Below are positions 9,860-19,587 of a DNA stretch of 64,000 nt, in pieces. The first letter of the stretch is position 1, and every line of letters starts with the position of its first letter. Made by a program: the position numbers and the translations under genes. The notes beneath the pieces were generated by a model. It ran no database searches, was not told the origin of the DNA, and saw nothing but the letters and a program-made list of their open reading frames with translations. Origin of the DNA: CAWCTD01 sp963798455 (lineage in GTDB: Bacteria; Acidobacteriota; Terriglobia; Bryobacterales; Bryobacteraceae); contig CAWCTD010000003.1 of assembly GCA_963798455.1 (NCBI GenBank), positions 3,720,001-3,784,000 of the forward strand. The letters run 5' to 3'.

Positions 9860-9952
9860 GTCGACTCCTCCTTTCGACATGATAGCTTCCGCACTTGTCG
9901 CGGCGAATGGACAGGCGTATCCTTAGCAGACGCGGGCCGGGAGGGCCATCGG

Positions 9953-11248
9953 ATGCAAGGCAAACGAATCAATCGGAGAGATTTTCTCAACACCGGGGGC
10001 GCCGGATCCCTGGCGATGCTGGGAACCGGATCGTGGACGCCGGAAGCGCGGGCGGCAGCCGAGCGCGTCGGCTCGTTGAAGATCACTAAGATCGAGGCGG
10101 TGCGGTTCCGGCGGGACCTGCGTGTCCAGGGAATTGCTCCCAACTGGACATGGGTGCGCCTGCACACGGACAAAGGCATCGTTGGTCTTGGCGAATCGTA
10201 CTCCGGCGCCGGCCACGAGTCGCACGTGGCCGTGCTGAAAGCATACGCCCGGATGATTCTGGGGAAGGATGCGGCCGACATTGACCGGCTTTGGCAGGAC
10301 CTCTTCTATCAAATTTCCTATGCGCCGTGGGGCGGGGCGGAGACGCGCATGCTCAGCGCCATCAACATCGCGCAGTGGGATATTCTCGGCAAGGCGTCCG
10401 GCCTTCCCGTCTATAAGCTGCTGGGTGGCAAGGCCCAGCAGAAACTGCAAGTGTACAACACCATGAATGGGTGGCCGATCAACGGCATGCGGACGCATGA
10501 CGCCCCCGAAAAGCTGACCGAGTTCCTGCTCGGCCGGGGCATCAAAGGGATCAAGATCTATCCTTACGACCGCGGCCCGGTAAACGCCGCTGCCAGGCAC
10601 GGCGGCACCTTCATCAGCCAGGCGGAGCTAAGAGAGTCGCTGGATCCCATACAGCGGATCCGAAAGACGGCGGGCGACGAAATGGGGATATATCTCGACC
10701 TGAGCAGCAAGTGGAATCTGACCTGTTCGGTAATGATCGCCCACTCGCTGGAACCATACGGGATCATGTATCTCGAAGACCCGATGCTGGCCGACAACGT
10801 GGAAGCGTATGCGACGCTGGCTCGTCAAACCAGCATACCGGTCTGCATCAGCGAGCGGCTGGCGACCCGCTTCGGGTTCAGGGAGATGTTCGAGCAGCGG
10901 GCGGTCGGCGTGGTGATGTGGGATGTCACCTGGTGCGGCGGGATCTCCGAGGCGAAGAAGGTGTCGTATATGGCGGACACCTACAAGATTCCGACTTGCC
11001 CTCACACCGGGGGCGGGCCGATCCTATGGTTCGCTTCTATCCACACGGCGACGTCCCTGACGAACTTCTTCATCATGGAAAGTGTGTACCACATGTACCA
11101 CGACCTCTATCCCCACTTCATCGAGAACGTCCCCGCCCCGGTGGACGGCTACGTGACGGCGCCGGAAGCGCCCGGGCTAGGAATCGAGCTTCGTGACGAG
11201 CCGTTCCGGAACGGCGATGCCGTAATCGAGAATATCGCTGAGTTGTAA
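9953..11248 (+). CDS. Mandelate racemase/muconate lactonizing enzyme-family protein, RR leader
   Basis: 431 residues. The start at 9953 has GGGAGG about 10 bases upstream and opens an RR leader (INRRDFLNTGGAGSLAMLGT). The rest is an enolase-superfamily protein: an N-terminal capping domain (from LKITKIEAVRF), ALWDI-equivalent AQWDILGKASGLPVYKLLGG, a KIYPYDRG lysine segment, and barrel metal ligands in YLDLSSKWN (Asp), YLEDPM (Glu) and CISERLA (Glu), with CPHTGGGP providing a His near the end. Such enzymes dehydrate or epimerise sugar acids; substrate cannot be assigned. A much longer open frame extends upstream, but it is the antisense of the PIG-L gene and the leader fixes the true start. 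Confidence 0.85.
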   Translation: MQGKRINRRDFLNTGGAGSLAMLGTGSWTPEARAAAERVGSLKITKIEAVRFRRDLRVQGIAPNWTWVRLHTDKGIVGLGESYSGAGHESHVAVLKAYARMILGKDAADIDRLWQDLFYQISYAPWGGAETRMLSAINIAQWDILGKASGLPVYKLLGGKAQQKLQVYNTMNGWPINGMRTHDAPEKLTEFLLGRGIKGIKIYPYDRGPVNAAARHGGTFISQAELRESLDPIQRIRKTAGDEMGIYLDLSSKWNLTCSVMIAHSLEPYGIMYLEDPMLADNVEAYATLARQTSIPVCISERLATRFGFREMFEQRAVGVVMWDVTWCGGISEAKKVSYMADTYKIPTCPHTGGGPILWFASIHTATSLTNFFIMESVYHMYHDLYPHFIENVPAPVDGYVTAPEAPGLGIELRDEPFRNGDAVIENIAEL

Positions 11249-11376
11249 GTGAGCCACCCGGCGCCCAGCAGTACTGGTCTGATTCCGAGGTCCCAAGACC
11301 GGGTGGACCGGACGCTTCGGCGGCCATGCGCGACGCATGGCAGTCTTTAGGATGATATGTGGTGGGGATACGGTCC

Positions 11377-13614
11377 ATGAAGAAGATCCTATTTACGATT
11401 GTCGGGATGGCGGCCTTGCTTCTGAGCGGCGCGCCGCCTCCCGTCTTCGCGCAGGGGGGAAGGCAGGCGGCGGTGGTCAAGCCGACCGGGCCATGGATGG
11501 ACAGGAGCCTGCCGCCGGACCGGCGGGCCGACCTGGTCATGGAGCAGATGACCCTCGACGAGAAATTGGGCTTGGTGCACGGAGGCAGTGCCTACTCGGG
11601 ACAGGCTACGCCCCAACCCTCACAGTCGCTGGGCGGGGCCGGGTTTATCCCGGGAATTCCCCGGTTAGGCATCCCCGATTTGCAAATGACCGATGGCAGA
11701 TCCGGAGTGGCGAACACCGGCAGGCGCGGCCGCTACGCCACGGCGTTGCCTTCATCGCTCGCGGCCGGCGCCACCTGGGACGTGAACCTGGCTTACGAGT
11801 ACGGGGCGCTGATCGGCAAAGAGGCCCGCGACCTCGGCTTCAACGTGTCGCTTGGCGGGACCGCGAATCTCATCCGGGAGCCTCGCAACGGTCGCAACTT
11901 CGAGTGCTGGAGCGAAGACCCCATCGCCGTCGGCAAGATGCTCGGCCGCGCGTTAAAGGGTACCCAGGACCAAACGGTGATCGGCAACATCAATCGGTAT
12001 GCCGTGAACGACCAAGAGAACGGCCGAACCGTTTATAGCGCGAACGTGGACAAGCGCTCGCTGCGTGAGACCGATCTGCTGGCATTTGAGATCGCCATCC
12101 AGGAGTCGGGTGTCGGGACGGTGATGTGCGCCTACAGCCAGCTCAACGGCATTTACGCCTGTGAGAACCCATACCTGCTGAACCAGGTGCTGAAGAAGGA
12201 TTGGGCATACAATGGCTGGGTCATGTCGGACTGGGGCGCCGCGCACAGCACGGTAGCTTCTGCTCTTGCTGGATTCGACCAGGAGATGCCCACTGGCAAA
12301 TTCTATGGCGACGCGCTCAAAGAGGCCCTGGAGAAGGGCGAGGTTCTGATGTCCCGCCTGAACGACATGGTGCACCGGATCCTGCGGACCGAGTTCGCCG
12401 TGGGGATCTTCGACAACCCTCCCTCGGTTCACCCGGTCAATCCGTTCACCGGAGCCGAAGTGGCTCAGAGGGTCGCCGAGGAGAGCGCGGTGCTGCTCAA
12501 GAACGCCAACGGGCAATTGCCGCTGAGGGGCGGGGCCCTCAAGTCGATTGCGGTGATCGGGTCACACGCCGATGTGGGCGTGCTCTCAGGGGGAGGCTCC
12601 GACCAGGTGGATGCGGCGGGCGGCAACCCGGTTCCGGGCCGCGGCGGGGTGTGGCATCCCTCCGCGCCGCTGCAAGCTGTCCGCGAGAAGGCGCCCGGGG
12701 CCAAGGTGGAGTTTGACGCGGGTACGGACCCCGCCTCGGCCGCGAAACTGGCGGCCACCTCCGAAGTGGCCATCGTGTTCGTCAACCAGCACACGAGCGA
12801 GGGTCGCGACGCGCCGGACCTGTCGCTGCCCGACAACCAGGACGAATTGGTCGGGCGGGTCGCCGCTGCCAATCCGCACACCATCGTCGTGCTGGAGACC
12901 GGCGGCCCGGTCACGATGCCTTGGATCGACAAAGTGAACGCGGCGCTGGAGATCTGGTATCCGGGTATACGCGGAGCCGAGGCCGCCGCGAACATCCTGT
13001 TCGGCTCCGTGAACCCGTCGGGTAAACTGCCCGTCACCTTCCCGAAGAGCGAGGCCGATCTGCCGCACCCCGCCCTGCCGGGTCCTCCCCCTGTGCCGCC
13101 TCAGCCCGCGCCCAGCGCCACGGCCCAGGGAGGCGGGCGCGGCCGTGCGCCCCAGACGCCCTTCGACGTGAACTACACCGAGGGCCTGAAGACCGGCTAC
13201 AAGTGGTTCGACGCGGAAAACAAGGAGCCGCTCTTCCCGTTTGGCCACGGGCTCTCGTACGCGACTTTCTCTTATTCGCGGATCAAGGCCACGGCTTCCG
13301 GCCGGAACGTTACGGTAACCTTCAACGTCAGGAACACGGGCAGAGTGACCGGGGCGGAGGTCGCGCAGGTCTACGTCTCGCTGCCGCCGAACGCGGGCGA
13401 GCCGCCGAAGCGCCTGGTGGCTTGGGACAGAATCCAACTCGCTCCCGGCGAGGGCAAAGCGGTTAGCTTGACGATCGATCCCGTTCACCTCTCCATCTTC
13501 AACGTGGACAGGGACGCTTGGGAACTCTTGCCGGGCGAGTATAGGGTATTCGTGGGAGGTTCCTCGCGGAGCACTCCCCTGAGTGGAATAGTGACCATCG
13601 CTTCCGGTCACTGA
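11377..13614 (+). CDS. Glycoside hydrolase family 3 beta-glucosidase-like, secreted
   Basis: 745 residues with a Sec signal peptide (MKKILFTIVGMAALLLSG, cut near VFAQ). Typical GH3 order: N-terminal barrel with LQMTDGRSGVA, GRNFECWSEDP, and the nucleophile Asp285 in GWVMSDWGAAHS; a C-terminal alpha/beta sandwich (AVLLKNANGQLPL, VIGSHAD); and a fibronectin-III-like domain (FGHGLSYATFSYS to LPGEYRVFVGGSS). A Pro/Gly-rich insertion lies at about residues 565-590. It likely releases glucose or xylose from oligosaccharides in the periplasm; the specific sugar is not predictable. An in-frame start at 11359 exists, but the leader fits 11377 better. Confidence 0.9.
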   Translation: MKKILFTIVGMAALLLSGAPPPVFAQGGRQAAVVKPTGPWMDRSLPPDRRADLVMEQMTLDEKLGLVHGGSAYSGQATPQPSQSLGGAGFIPGIPRLGIPDLQMTDGRSGVANTGRRGRYATALPSSLAAGATWDVNLAYEYGALIGKEARDLGFNVSLGGTANLIREPRNGRNFECWSEDPIAVGKMLGRALKGTQDQTVIGNINRYAVNDQENGRTVYSANVDKRSLRETDLLAFEIAIQESGVGTVMCAYSQLNGIYACENPYLLNQVLKKDWAYNGWVMSDWGAAHSTVASALAGFDQEMPTGKFYGDALKEALEKGEVLMSRLNDMVHRILRTEFAVGIFDNPPSVHPVNPFTGAEVAQRVAEESAVLLKNANGQLPLRGGALKSIAVIGSHADVGVLSGGGSDQVDAAGGNPVPGRGGVWHPSAPLQAVREKAPGAKVEFDAGTDPASAAKLAATSEVAIVFVNQHTSEGRDAPDLSLPDNQDELVGRVAAANPHTIVVLETGGPVTMPWIDKVNAALEIWYPGIRGAEAAANILFGSVNPSGKLPVTFPKSEADLPHPALPGPPPVPPQPAPSATAQGGGRGRAPQTPFDVNYTEGLKTGYKWFDAENKEPLFPFGHGLSYATFSYSRIKATASGRNVTVTFNVRNTGRVTGAEVAQVYVSLPPNAGEPPKRLVAWDRIQLAPGEGKAVSLTIDPVHLSIFNVDRDAWELLPGEYRVFVGGSSRSTPLSGIVTIASGH

Positions 13615-13667
13615 CGCGGCGGCCCGCTGCCGGGGAGTTTCAGGAGAACTCGGCCCCGCGCTCGTTG

Positions 13668-13841
13668 GCCGAAGACCACCAGCTCCTGGCTCGGGGCCAG
13701 ATTTGGCAGCCAGACATCGTAGTAATCCAGCTTCGCGAATTGCGTCTTCGGCACTCCGCGTGGCGGTCTGCGAACAGTGCCAAGCCGCAAGCCTTCGTTG
13801 GGTTTCCTCGGAGACCCGAGCCTCAACACTGCAATCGGCAA
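13668..13841 (-). pseudogene. DUF488-like protein, N-terminal fragment
   Basis: The minus strand encodes LRLGTVRRPPRGVPKTQFAK followed by LDYYDVWLPNLAPSQELV, which looks like the conserved N terminus of one DUF488 subgroup (full length is usually well over 100 residues). After ELV the similarity ends and the frame stops by 13608. No continuation is visible in the other frames, so it appears 3'-truncated. The assignment is from memory of the motif and is tentative. Confidence 0.45.
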
Positions 13842-13924
13842 GTTCGAACCCTCCTCCCCGGTCCGGTTATCTCACATTCGAGGAGTTCGTGCGCAAGCTG
13901 CACGCCTCGTACGATGGCGGCGAC

Positions 13925-15540
13925 TTACGCCCCGGCTCTGCGGATGTAGAGCAGCCCGTCCTTAAATTGAAGCTGCCCCGGGTAATCCTCGGGCGCGCGC
14001 AATTCTCGCGGGGCGCCGCCGTTAACTTTTCCGCCGGTGCGTTCCTTGCTCTGCTCGAGATCGATCCAGGTGTACTCGAACGGATCGGTCTCGCTGGAAG
14101 GCCTCAGGTCCACTTTTACCGCGCCTCCGTAACGCAGATAGGCCACGTAGACGCTTCCGGGGACCGCCGCGCAATACTTTGAAGGAGTGTCCGACAGCAA
14201 TTCCGGGTGCGGCTCGAGCTTCCACCACTCGATGCCTTTCAGGAACTTCGCCAGAAAGCTCATGGAGAGAGCGCCTGGGTAGTCCAATGTATTGGTCTCG
14301 AACGACTTGTCGAGAGGCCAATTGCCCTGGCTGGAGGGCGATTCCGGTACGTGCGCCCACCACACGTGGCCGCCGCCGTAGCTGTGGCCGGCGGCGCCGG
14401 ATAGGATCGCGGACCACGCTCCGAAGCGAATGTCGGCTCCGCTGGCGCTGCCCGCGATGAACTGCTCCGTGATCACGGTGGGCTTGGCCGGGCGGCGCGC
14501 GTAGTCGGCCGCAATGACGAATGGGATCATCTCATTCCGCCATCGCCCGTGGCCCACCTGGCTCTGGTTGTAGTCGAGCCAAGGCTCGGCGTGGAGCACT
14601 TCTCCCGTGGACCACTGGCGAGCATCCGCGCCTCCACTCCAGCCCGGTGGGGTGGGATGCGCACCCAGAATGTGCCGGTAGGGATCCTCGCGCTTGACCA
14701 GGGCGCCCAGGTCCTTCCAGAACGGCAGACCGAAGCCGCCGTAGTTGTTCATGTTGTACTCGCCAGCCAGCACCCAGAGGACGTTATAGGCTCCCAGGCG
14801 ATGAATGACATAGCGCCACCAGCGGCGCATCTTGTCTTCCGGGATCCTCTCGTTGAGGCGCTGCCGGCTCCACCAGGGATGAATCCAGACGGTGATTCCC
14901 TGCTGTTGGCATAGGCGATGAACTGCTCCACGTTGCGGATCTGTTCCACGTTGGGAAGATCGTAGGTTCTGTTGAGCAGTCCGTCGTTGCCGGCAAAGAA
15001 GATCTGCCCGACGGTAAAGCCCTTTTCGGCGCGGTCATCGGCCAGCCGCTGGAATGAATCGAGCTTGATGCCCCGCTTGGACCAATTCCACCAGGTATCG
15101 CCCACCCATTCGCCTGTCTTCGCGACGCGGACGAAGCCTCGGCGAGCCGGGTTGGCTTGCTTGTCAGCCTCGCTCCATTCCGCGGCCTGGAGCTTGCCTT
15201 TCGCGCTGTTGAGGCCGAGATCCTTCGAGGTTGTCGACCAAGTCCACTCCCCGGCTGCCGGCGGAGCGAAACGCACTTTCCAGGTCTTGCCCCCATCCCA
15301 GAATCCAGCCACGGAGTAACGCATGCCGCGCGACGCGCCGCTCGCGCCGGTGAATACCGCCTGAACCAGAGGCGCACCGCCGTCCGGCAGCCCCTCCACG
15401 TAAGGGTTGGCGTACTCGGCGCTGGCCTCCAAGGTGACTTCGAAAACTTCCCAAGGGTGAACGGTCTGCGCCAGCATGGCCCGCTGGGAAACCAGGAGCG
15501 CCACAGCCAGAATCGCGGGAATCCTGAATCGGCGAAGCAT
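13925..15540 (-). pseudogene. DUF5060-DUF4038 glycoside hydrolase-like protein, frameshifted
   Basis: Starting at 15540 with a signal peptide (MLRRFRIPAILAVALLVSQR, AQ), the first part is a DUF5060-like beta domain (EGLPDGGAPLVQAVF to GEWTWSTTSKDLG), followed by the DUF4038 barrel (WVGDTWWNWSKRGI, FQRLADDRAEKGF). At about 14907 the frame shifts: after FIAYAN the expected QQGITVWIHPWWS continues in the next frame through LGAYNVLWVLAGEYNMNNYG and GHSYGGGHVWWAHVP to 13925. One lost base explains it. DUF4038 proteins include apiosidase-type exo-hydrolases on pectin side chains. Either a recent pseudogene or a base-calling error. Confidence 0.75.
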
Positions 15541-15591
15541 GACTCCTCCTTCTGTCGTTTATTCCTTGACGCCTCTGGGCGGTTGGTCCGA

Positions 15592-16944
15592 TCAGCTCCA
15601 CTGCCGGTCCCAGGATCGTTCTTTATCCCACGCGGGCGTAGGCTCGAAATAGCCGCCATCGCGAAGATGTTTCTTCACGATGTCCTCATTTAACGTGACG
15701 CCGATTCCAGGCTTCTCCGAAACCCGGACGAACCCGTGGTTCACGATGGGTTTCTCCACCCCCTCTGCTATCTGTTCCCACCACGGCGAGTCGATGTTGT
15801 GGTGCTCGAGCGCCAGGAAATTCTCCGTTGCCGCCGCCACGTGGCACGCCGCCATGTGGCCGATTGGCGTGGCGCCAGAGTGCATCGCCATGGGAACGCC
15901 GAATTCTTGCGCCATGTCGCCAATCTTCTTGGTCTCGAGCAGACCTCCCGAGCAGGCGATGTCCACGTGAATGATGTCCACCGCGTGCGCACGGCACAGC
16001 GTCTCAAACGACTCCTTGAGGAAGATATCCTCGCCCGTGGCGATGGGCACGCCAACAGCGTCGGCGATCTGCTTCAGTTGCTCCGTGTACATCCACGGGA
16101 TCATGTCCTCCAGCCACGCCGGGTTGTATCTCTCCAGCGCCTGGCCGAGCCGGATGCAGGAATTCACCCCGATATGGCCGAAATGGTCCGCCGAAAGCGG
16201 CACCTCCATGCCGATTACCTCGCGCACCTGCGCGACGTAGTCCGCCATCATCGAGATCCCTTTTGCGGTCAGCTCCCAGCCGCCCATGTGGCCGAATCCC
16301 GAGCCGTAATTCTGCGCCGCCCCCAACGGGCGCGTCACCGTGCCGGGAGTCTTTTCCACCAGGTTAAGGCCCAGGTCCATCTTCAGCCAGGTGTACCCTA
16401 GCTCCATGCGCTGCTTGAGGCGCGCGGCGAATTCTTTGGCGGTATTGGCCTCCGGCGTGTCGGCGTAAATCCGGATCTGCTCACGAAACTTGCCGCCCAA
16501 CATCCGGTAGACCGGCGCCCCGTACGCTTTTCCGGCGAGGTCCCACAGCGCCATCTCCACGCTGGTAACCCCGCTGGCCTGCCGCCCATGGCCGCCGAAT
16601 TGCTTGATCTTGCGGAAGAGGCGGTCCACGTCGCAAGGGTTCTCGCCGAGCAAGCGGCTTTTCAGCAGCAGCGGGTAGGTCGGGCTGCTGCTCGTGTATA
16701 TCTCGCCAAGGCCGTAGATGCCCTGATTCGTATCGATCCGGATCAGGGAGATGCTGCCGATCGGTTCGGGCGACGGCCCCAGATTGGCTATGCGCAAGTC
16801 GGTGATCTTCAGATCCGAGGGCCGCGAATTCGTGTTCACGTTCTGGGCCGCGCCCTCTGTATCGGCAACCAGGCCCGCGGTCAGGGCGGACGCGGCGGAA
16901 CTCACAAAGGAGCGCCGCTGCATGTTCAGCGCTGAAGGGTTCAT
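15592..16944 (-). CDS. Enolase-superfamily sugar-acid dehydratase-like protein, RR leader
   Basis: 450 residues from ATG 16944, whose ATGA overlaps the TGA of the RraA gene; GAGAGGGACC lies upstream. The leader (MQRRSFVSSAASALTAGLVA) is of twin-arginine type. The body is mandelate-racemase-like: MALWDLAGKAYGAPVYRMLGG, a WLKMDLG lysine strand, barrel ligands in LSADHFG (Asp), WLEDMIP (Glu) and ATGEDIF (Glu), and a late His in MAMHSGATPIGHMA. Probably a sugar-acid dehydratase. Overlap with the aldolase-like RraA gene suggests a dehydration then aldol-cleavage route, which is inference. Confidence 0.85.
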   Translation of the reverse strand: MNPSALNMQRRSFVSSAASALTAGLVADTEGAAQNVNTNSRPSDLKITDLRIANLGPSPEPIGSISLIRIDTNQGIYGLGEIYTSSSPTYPLLLKSRLLGENPCDVDRLFRKIKQFGGHGRQASGVTSVEMALWDLAGKAYGAPVYRMLGGKFREQIRIYADTPEANTAKEFAARLKQRMELGYTWLKMDLGLNLVEKTPGTVTRPLGAAQNYGSGFGHMGGWELTAKGISMMADYVAQVREVIGMEVPLSADHFGHIGVNSCIRLGQALERYNPAWLEDMIPWMYTEQLKQIADAVGVPIATGEDIFLKESFETLCRAHAVDIIHVDIACSGGLLETKKIGDMAQEFGVPMAMHSGATPIGHMAACHVAAATENFLALEHHNIDSPWWEQIAEGVEKPIVNHGFVRVSEKPGIGVTLNEDIVKKHLRDGGYFEPTPAWDKERSWDRQWS

Positions 16945-17829
16945 TGGTCCCTCTCGGCTTTCTGCTGGTCTCGCCAGCGGTTGAACTCTTTCTCCATTTC
17001 CGTGGTCCACCTGGCGTCGATCTGTCCGGGAGTATACTTGCCCTCGCGCAGCATCATGTGACCCCATTCATCTCTCAGGTGGACCAGCTTCGGCTGAACT
17101 CACGACTTTCTCGGCCAGTTGGGGAGGCACGAAAACCACGCCTTCCGGATCACCCAGGACAACGTCGCCGGGCATGATAGTTGTGCGACCGATTCGGATG
17201 GGTACATTGATTCCCATAAGCATCACGCCTTCGATGACCTCCGGTGTCGCCCGCCTATAGTAGCCGGTGAAACCCTTGATTTTCGAGATGCCCGATAGAT
17301 CCCTCACGCCGCCGTTGATAACCACGCCGGCGCCGCTCTTCGAGAATATGGAGGTTGCCAGGTTGTCACCAATCAGGTTGACTTCGCCGAATAGGTCAGC
17401 GACGAGAATATCACCAGGCTTCAAGATATCGATGATCCAGGAGTTCTGCGCCCCGATGCGTCCTTCGGCCTTGCCGTGGTCGTTCACCACCGCGTTCACG
17501 TCGGGACGCAGAGGCAGGAATAACGCCGTGACGGCGCGTCCAACCAGCCGGGACGCGCCCTGATTGAACACCTTCCAGTCGCCCGTGAACTGATCTGGGT
17601 ATCTGGCAGCTCGGAGCACGTCCCATGCCTCTTCGGCGGAGACCGTCTTCGCGCGTTCCAGAATTGAATCGGGAACCCTGGGGCGGCCGTCTTCAAAGCG
17701 CTCGCCGTGCCATTCCCTCGTGAATTCGATTCGTTGCTCGGGACTGAACAATCCCAGTTGCGCCCGTGTGCTGGAGGCAAGCACCAGCGTTGCGATCAGA
17801 CAGATGAGTTTCGTGTAGGGGGTTCTCAT
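16941..17829 (-). pseudogene. RraA-family aldolase-like protein with signal peptide, frameshifted near its 3' end
   Basis: The start at 17829 opens a Sec signal peptide (MRTPYTKLICLIATLVLASS, TRAQ). The RraA/HMG-aldolase fold follows: GRAVTALFLPL, KPGDILVADLFGEVNLIGDN, GAGVVINGGVRDLSGI, PGDVVLGDPEGVVFVPPQLA. The frame stops at about 17068, but one extra base near 17097 hides a natural continuation in the next frame (VHLRDEWGHMMLREGKYTP, then a Trp/Lys-rich tail) that ends in a TGA overlapping the ATG of the dehydratase gene. RraA-type enzymes cleave 4-hydroxy-2-oxo acids. The neat overlap after correction suggests the shift is recent or a sequencing error. Confidence 0.75.
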
Positions 17830-17882
17830 TGCGCGCCAAGCTCCACCTTCAATCAGGTGTAACCCTTCTTGGCTTTGCCTGC

Positions 17883-18177
17883 AAGCCGAAGAAGCAAATC
17901 ACACTTCCGAAGTTCCGAACCAAAGCCGAAGAGCCTCAGTGGTGCAACGGCCGTCCGAATGTAGCCACGCGGATCGTGAAACACGAGATCGATTCGGCAA
18001 AGTGAGGCGGCTGTGCCTTTGAAGACCACCACGATTCGCTAGTCGGTACCCGATCTCAAGGCCGCCCAGGGTCTGGCGTGGCTCGCTGATCCTCCGCATC
18101 AAACGTTCGTCACGGCTCTGCACGGGGTCCTCCTCCGCCACTACAAGGGCCGGAAGCAGGCGTGGAACACGATTTGA
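17883..18177 (+). pseudogene. CopG/BrnA-like antitoxin remnant
   Basis: Plus-strand frame 17883-18005 reads LPKFRTKAEEPQWCNG..., the typical start of CopG/BrnA-type antitoxins (IPKFxSEAEEAxWW). The C-terminal half continues one frame over at 18022-18177 as KTTTIR-stop-SVPDLKAAQGLAW and then LADPPHQTFVTALHGVLLRH, the ribbon-helix-helix DNA-binding part (TTIRxPxxDLxxAxxLAxxxGxxYQT). A TGA at 18003, a TAG at 18040 and a frame change break it, and no toxin gene is visible next to it. It is a dead antitoxin. Confidence 0.55.
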
Positions 18178-18260
18178 GTTTGGCCGTGCGCTCGTCGTAT
18201 CCGCATGGGAGAATGTGTGAGCAGTCCGGCTGAACGAGAATAGGCTGAGGAGGTATGAGC

Positions 18261-19472
18261 GTGAAGAATTACTACCTGACACTGGTGCTAGCGGCCTCTC
18301 TGGCGGCGGCCGATGTTGTCCCAGTAGCACCCAAGTCCGGACCGTCTCCGGTGGGACCGTATACGCCGGGCGTTCTCGCGGGTGACTATCTATACATCTC
18401 CGGCCAGGGCGCGAAGGCTCCGGACGGCAGCATGCCGGCGACACTTGAAGGCCAAGTCAGGCAGACGCTCGAAAACCTCAAGGCGGTCGTCGAAGCCGCC
18501 GGCCTCTCGACGGATCACATCGTTTATACGCAGGTCTATCTGGACGATATGGCAAACTTCCCGGGGATGAACCGCGTGTATCAAACGTATTTTTCGAAGG
18601 CTCCGCCGGCGAGAGCCACACTCGGAGTGGCCAAACTGCCGGGGACGCCGGTGGAAATCAACGCCGTTGCCGTGCGTACTCTCGCCGACAAGAGGGTGGT
18701 GAGCGTGCCAGGCTACAATTCTGGTGAACCGGCCTCTCCCGGCATCCTCACCAAGGACCGCTTGTTCATCTCTGCCATGCGTGGCTACGATTTCGCAAAG
18801 CGCGCGGTCCCTGCAGACCCGGCGCAGCAGGTGGTACTCGCTCTCGACGGGATGGAGTCGGTGCTGAAGGCCGCGGGTCTGACGATGGCCCACATGGTAT
18901 TCGTGAACCCCTATCTGACAGGAGCGATTCCCTCGGGCGTGATGAATCGGGAGTATGCCAAGAGGTTTGAGTTTGGGAACACGCCTGCGCGGGCTACTAT
19001 CGAGGTCAGCTCTTTGCCCGAGCAGGCCCAGATAGAATTCACGGGCGTGGCGGCGCGCGATCTGTCTTCGCGGCGGTCCGTCCGACCCAAGAATATGCAA
19101 CCAAGCTCAACGGCAAGTCCATGCGTGTTTGCGGGCGATACACTGTAGTGTTCTGCCAAGAGCGGCTTCATCCCCGGCCCCAACCAAGGTATCGTGGTCG
19201 CCACCATTGAGCAGCAAGTGCGCCAGACAATGCGCAATCTGCTGGACGGCCTGGAAGAGGCCGATATGGAGTTCAGCAATGTTGTATCCACCAACGTCTA
19301 CCTGGACGACATCAATGAGTTTCAGGCCATGAACAAGATCTACGCGTTGTTCTTCAGAGGCGTCGCACCGGCTCGAACCACCATCCAACAGACTGCTCCC
19401 GTGGACCGGAACGGACACCGGGAGGGCATTTATCCGGCCATCGAGCAGATATCCTTGGTCGCGGTCAAGTAG
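18261..19472 (+). pseudogene. Triple-RidA-domain exported protein, copy A, interrupted by an in-frame TAG
   Basis: GTG 18261 is preferred because AGGAGG lies 7 bases upstream (an in-frame ATG at 18255 is too close to it). A Sec leader (YYLTLVLAASLAAAD) precedes three tandem RidA/YjgF domains of about 125 residues each, containing PARATLGVAKLPG, PARATIEVSSLP and PARTTIQQ, which each keep the Arg equivalent to E. coli RidA Arg105. In domain 3 a TAG at 19146-19148 interrupts GDTL-stop-CSAKSGF; the paralogue at 21667 has TAC (Tyr) there. Reading stays open and conserved to TAG 19472. Domains 1 and 2 have Asn/Thr where RidA has Glu120. A one-base nonsense mutation probably yields a two-and-a-bit-domain product. 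Confidence 0.8.
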
Positions 19473-19587
19473 TTGTCAGCATTCAACGCCCACCGTTTCG
19501 CTTACGACGGCTGAAAGCCGGAACCAGGGGCAAAACTTGCGCCGGATTCTGGTAATCCTGCGTGTAGGGCCGCACTCCCCGCTTAGA

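Noticed and set aside
9119..9952. A 278-residue upstream extension of the enolase-superfamily gene at 9953
   Set aside because: It is the antisense of the PIG-L gene; the ribosome site and RR leader fix the start at 9953.
12586..13611. Minus-strand gene opposite the GH3 gene
   Set aside because: Shadow frame; the plus-strand GH3 motifs are complete and in order.
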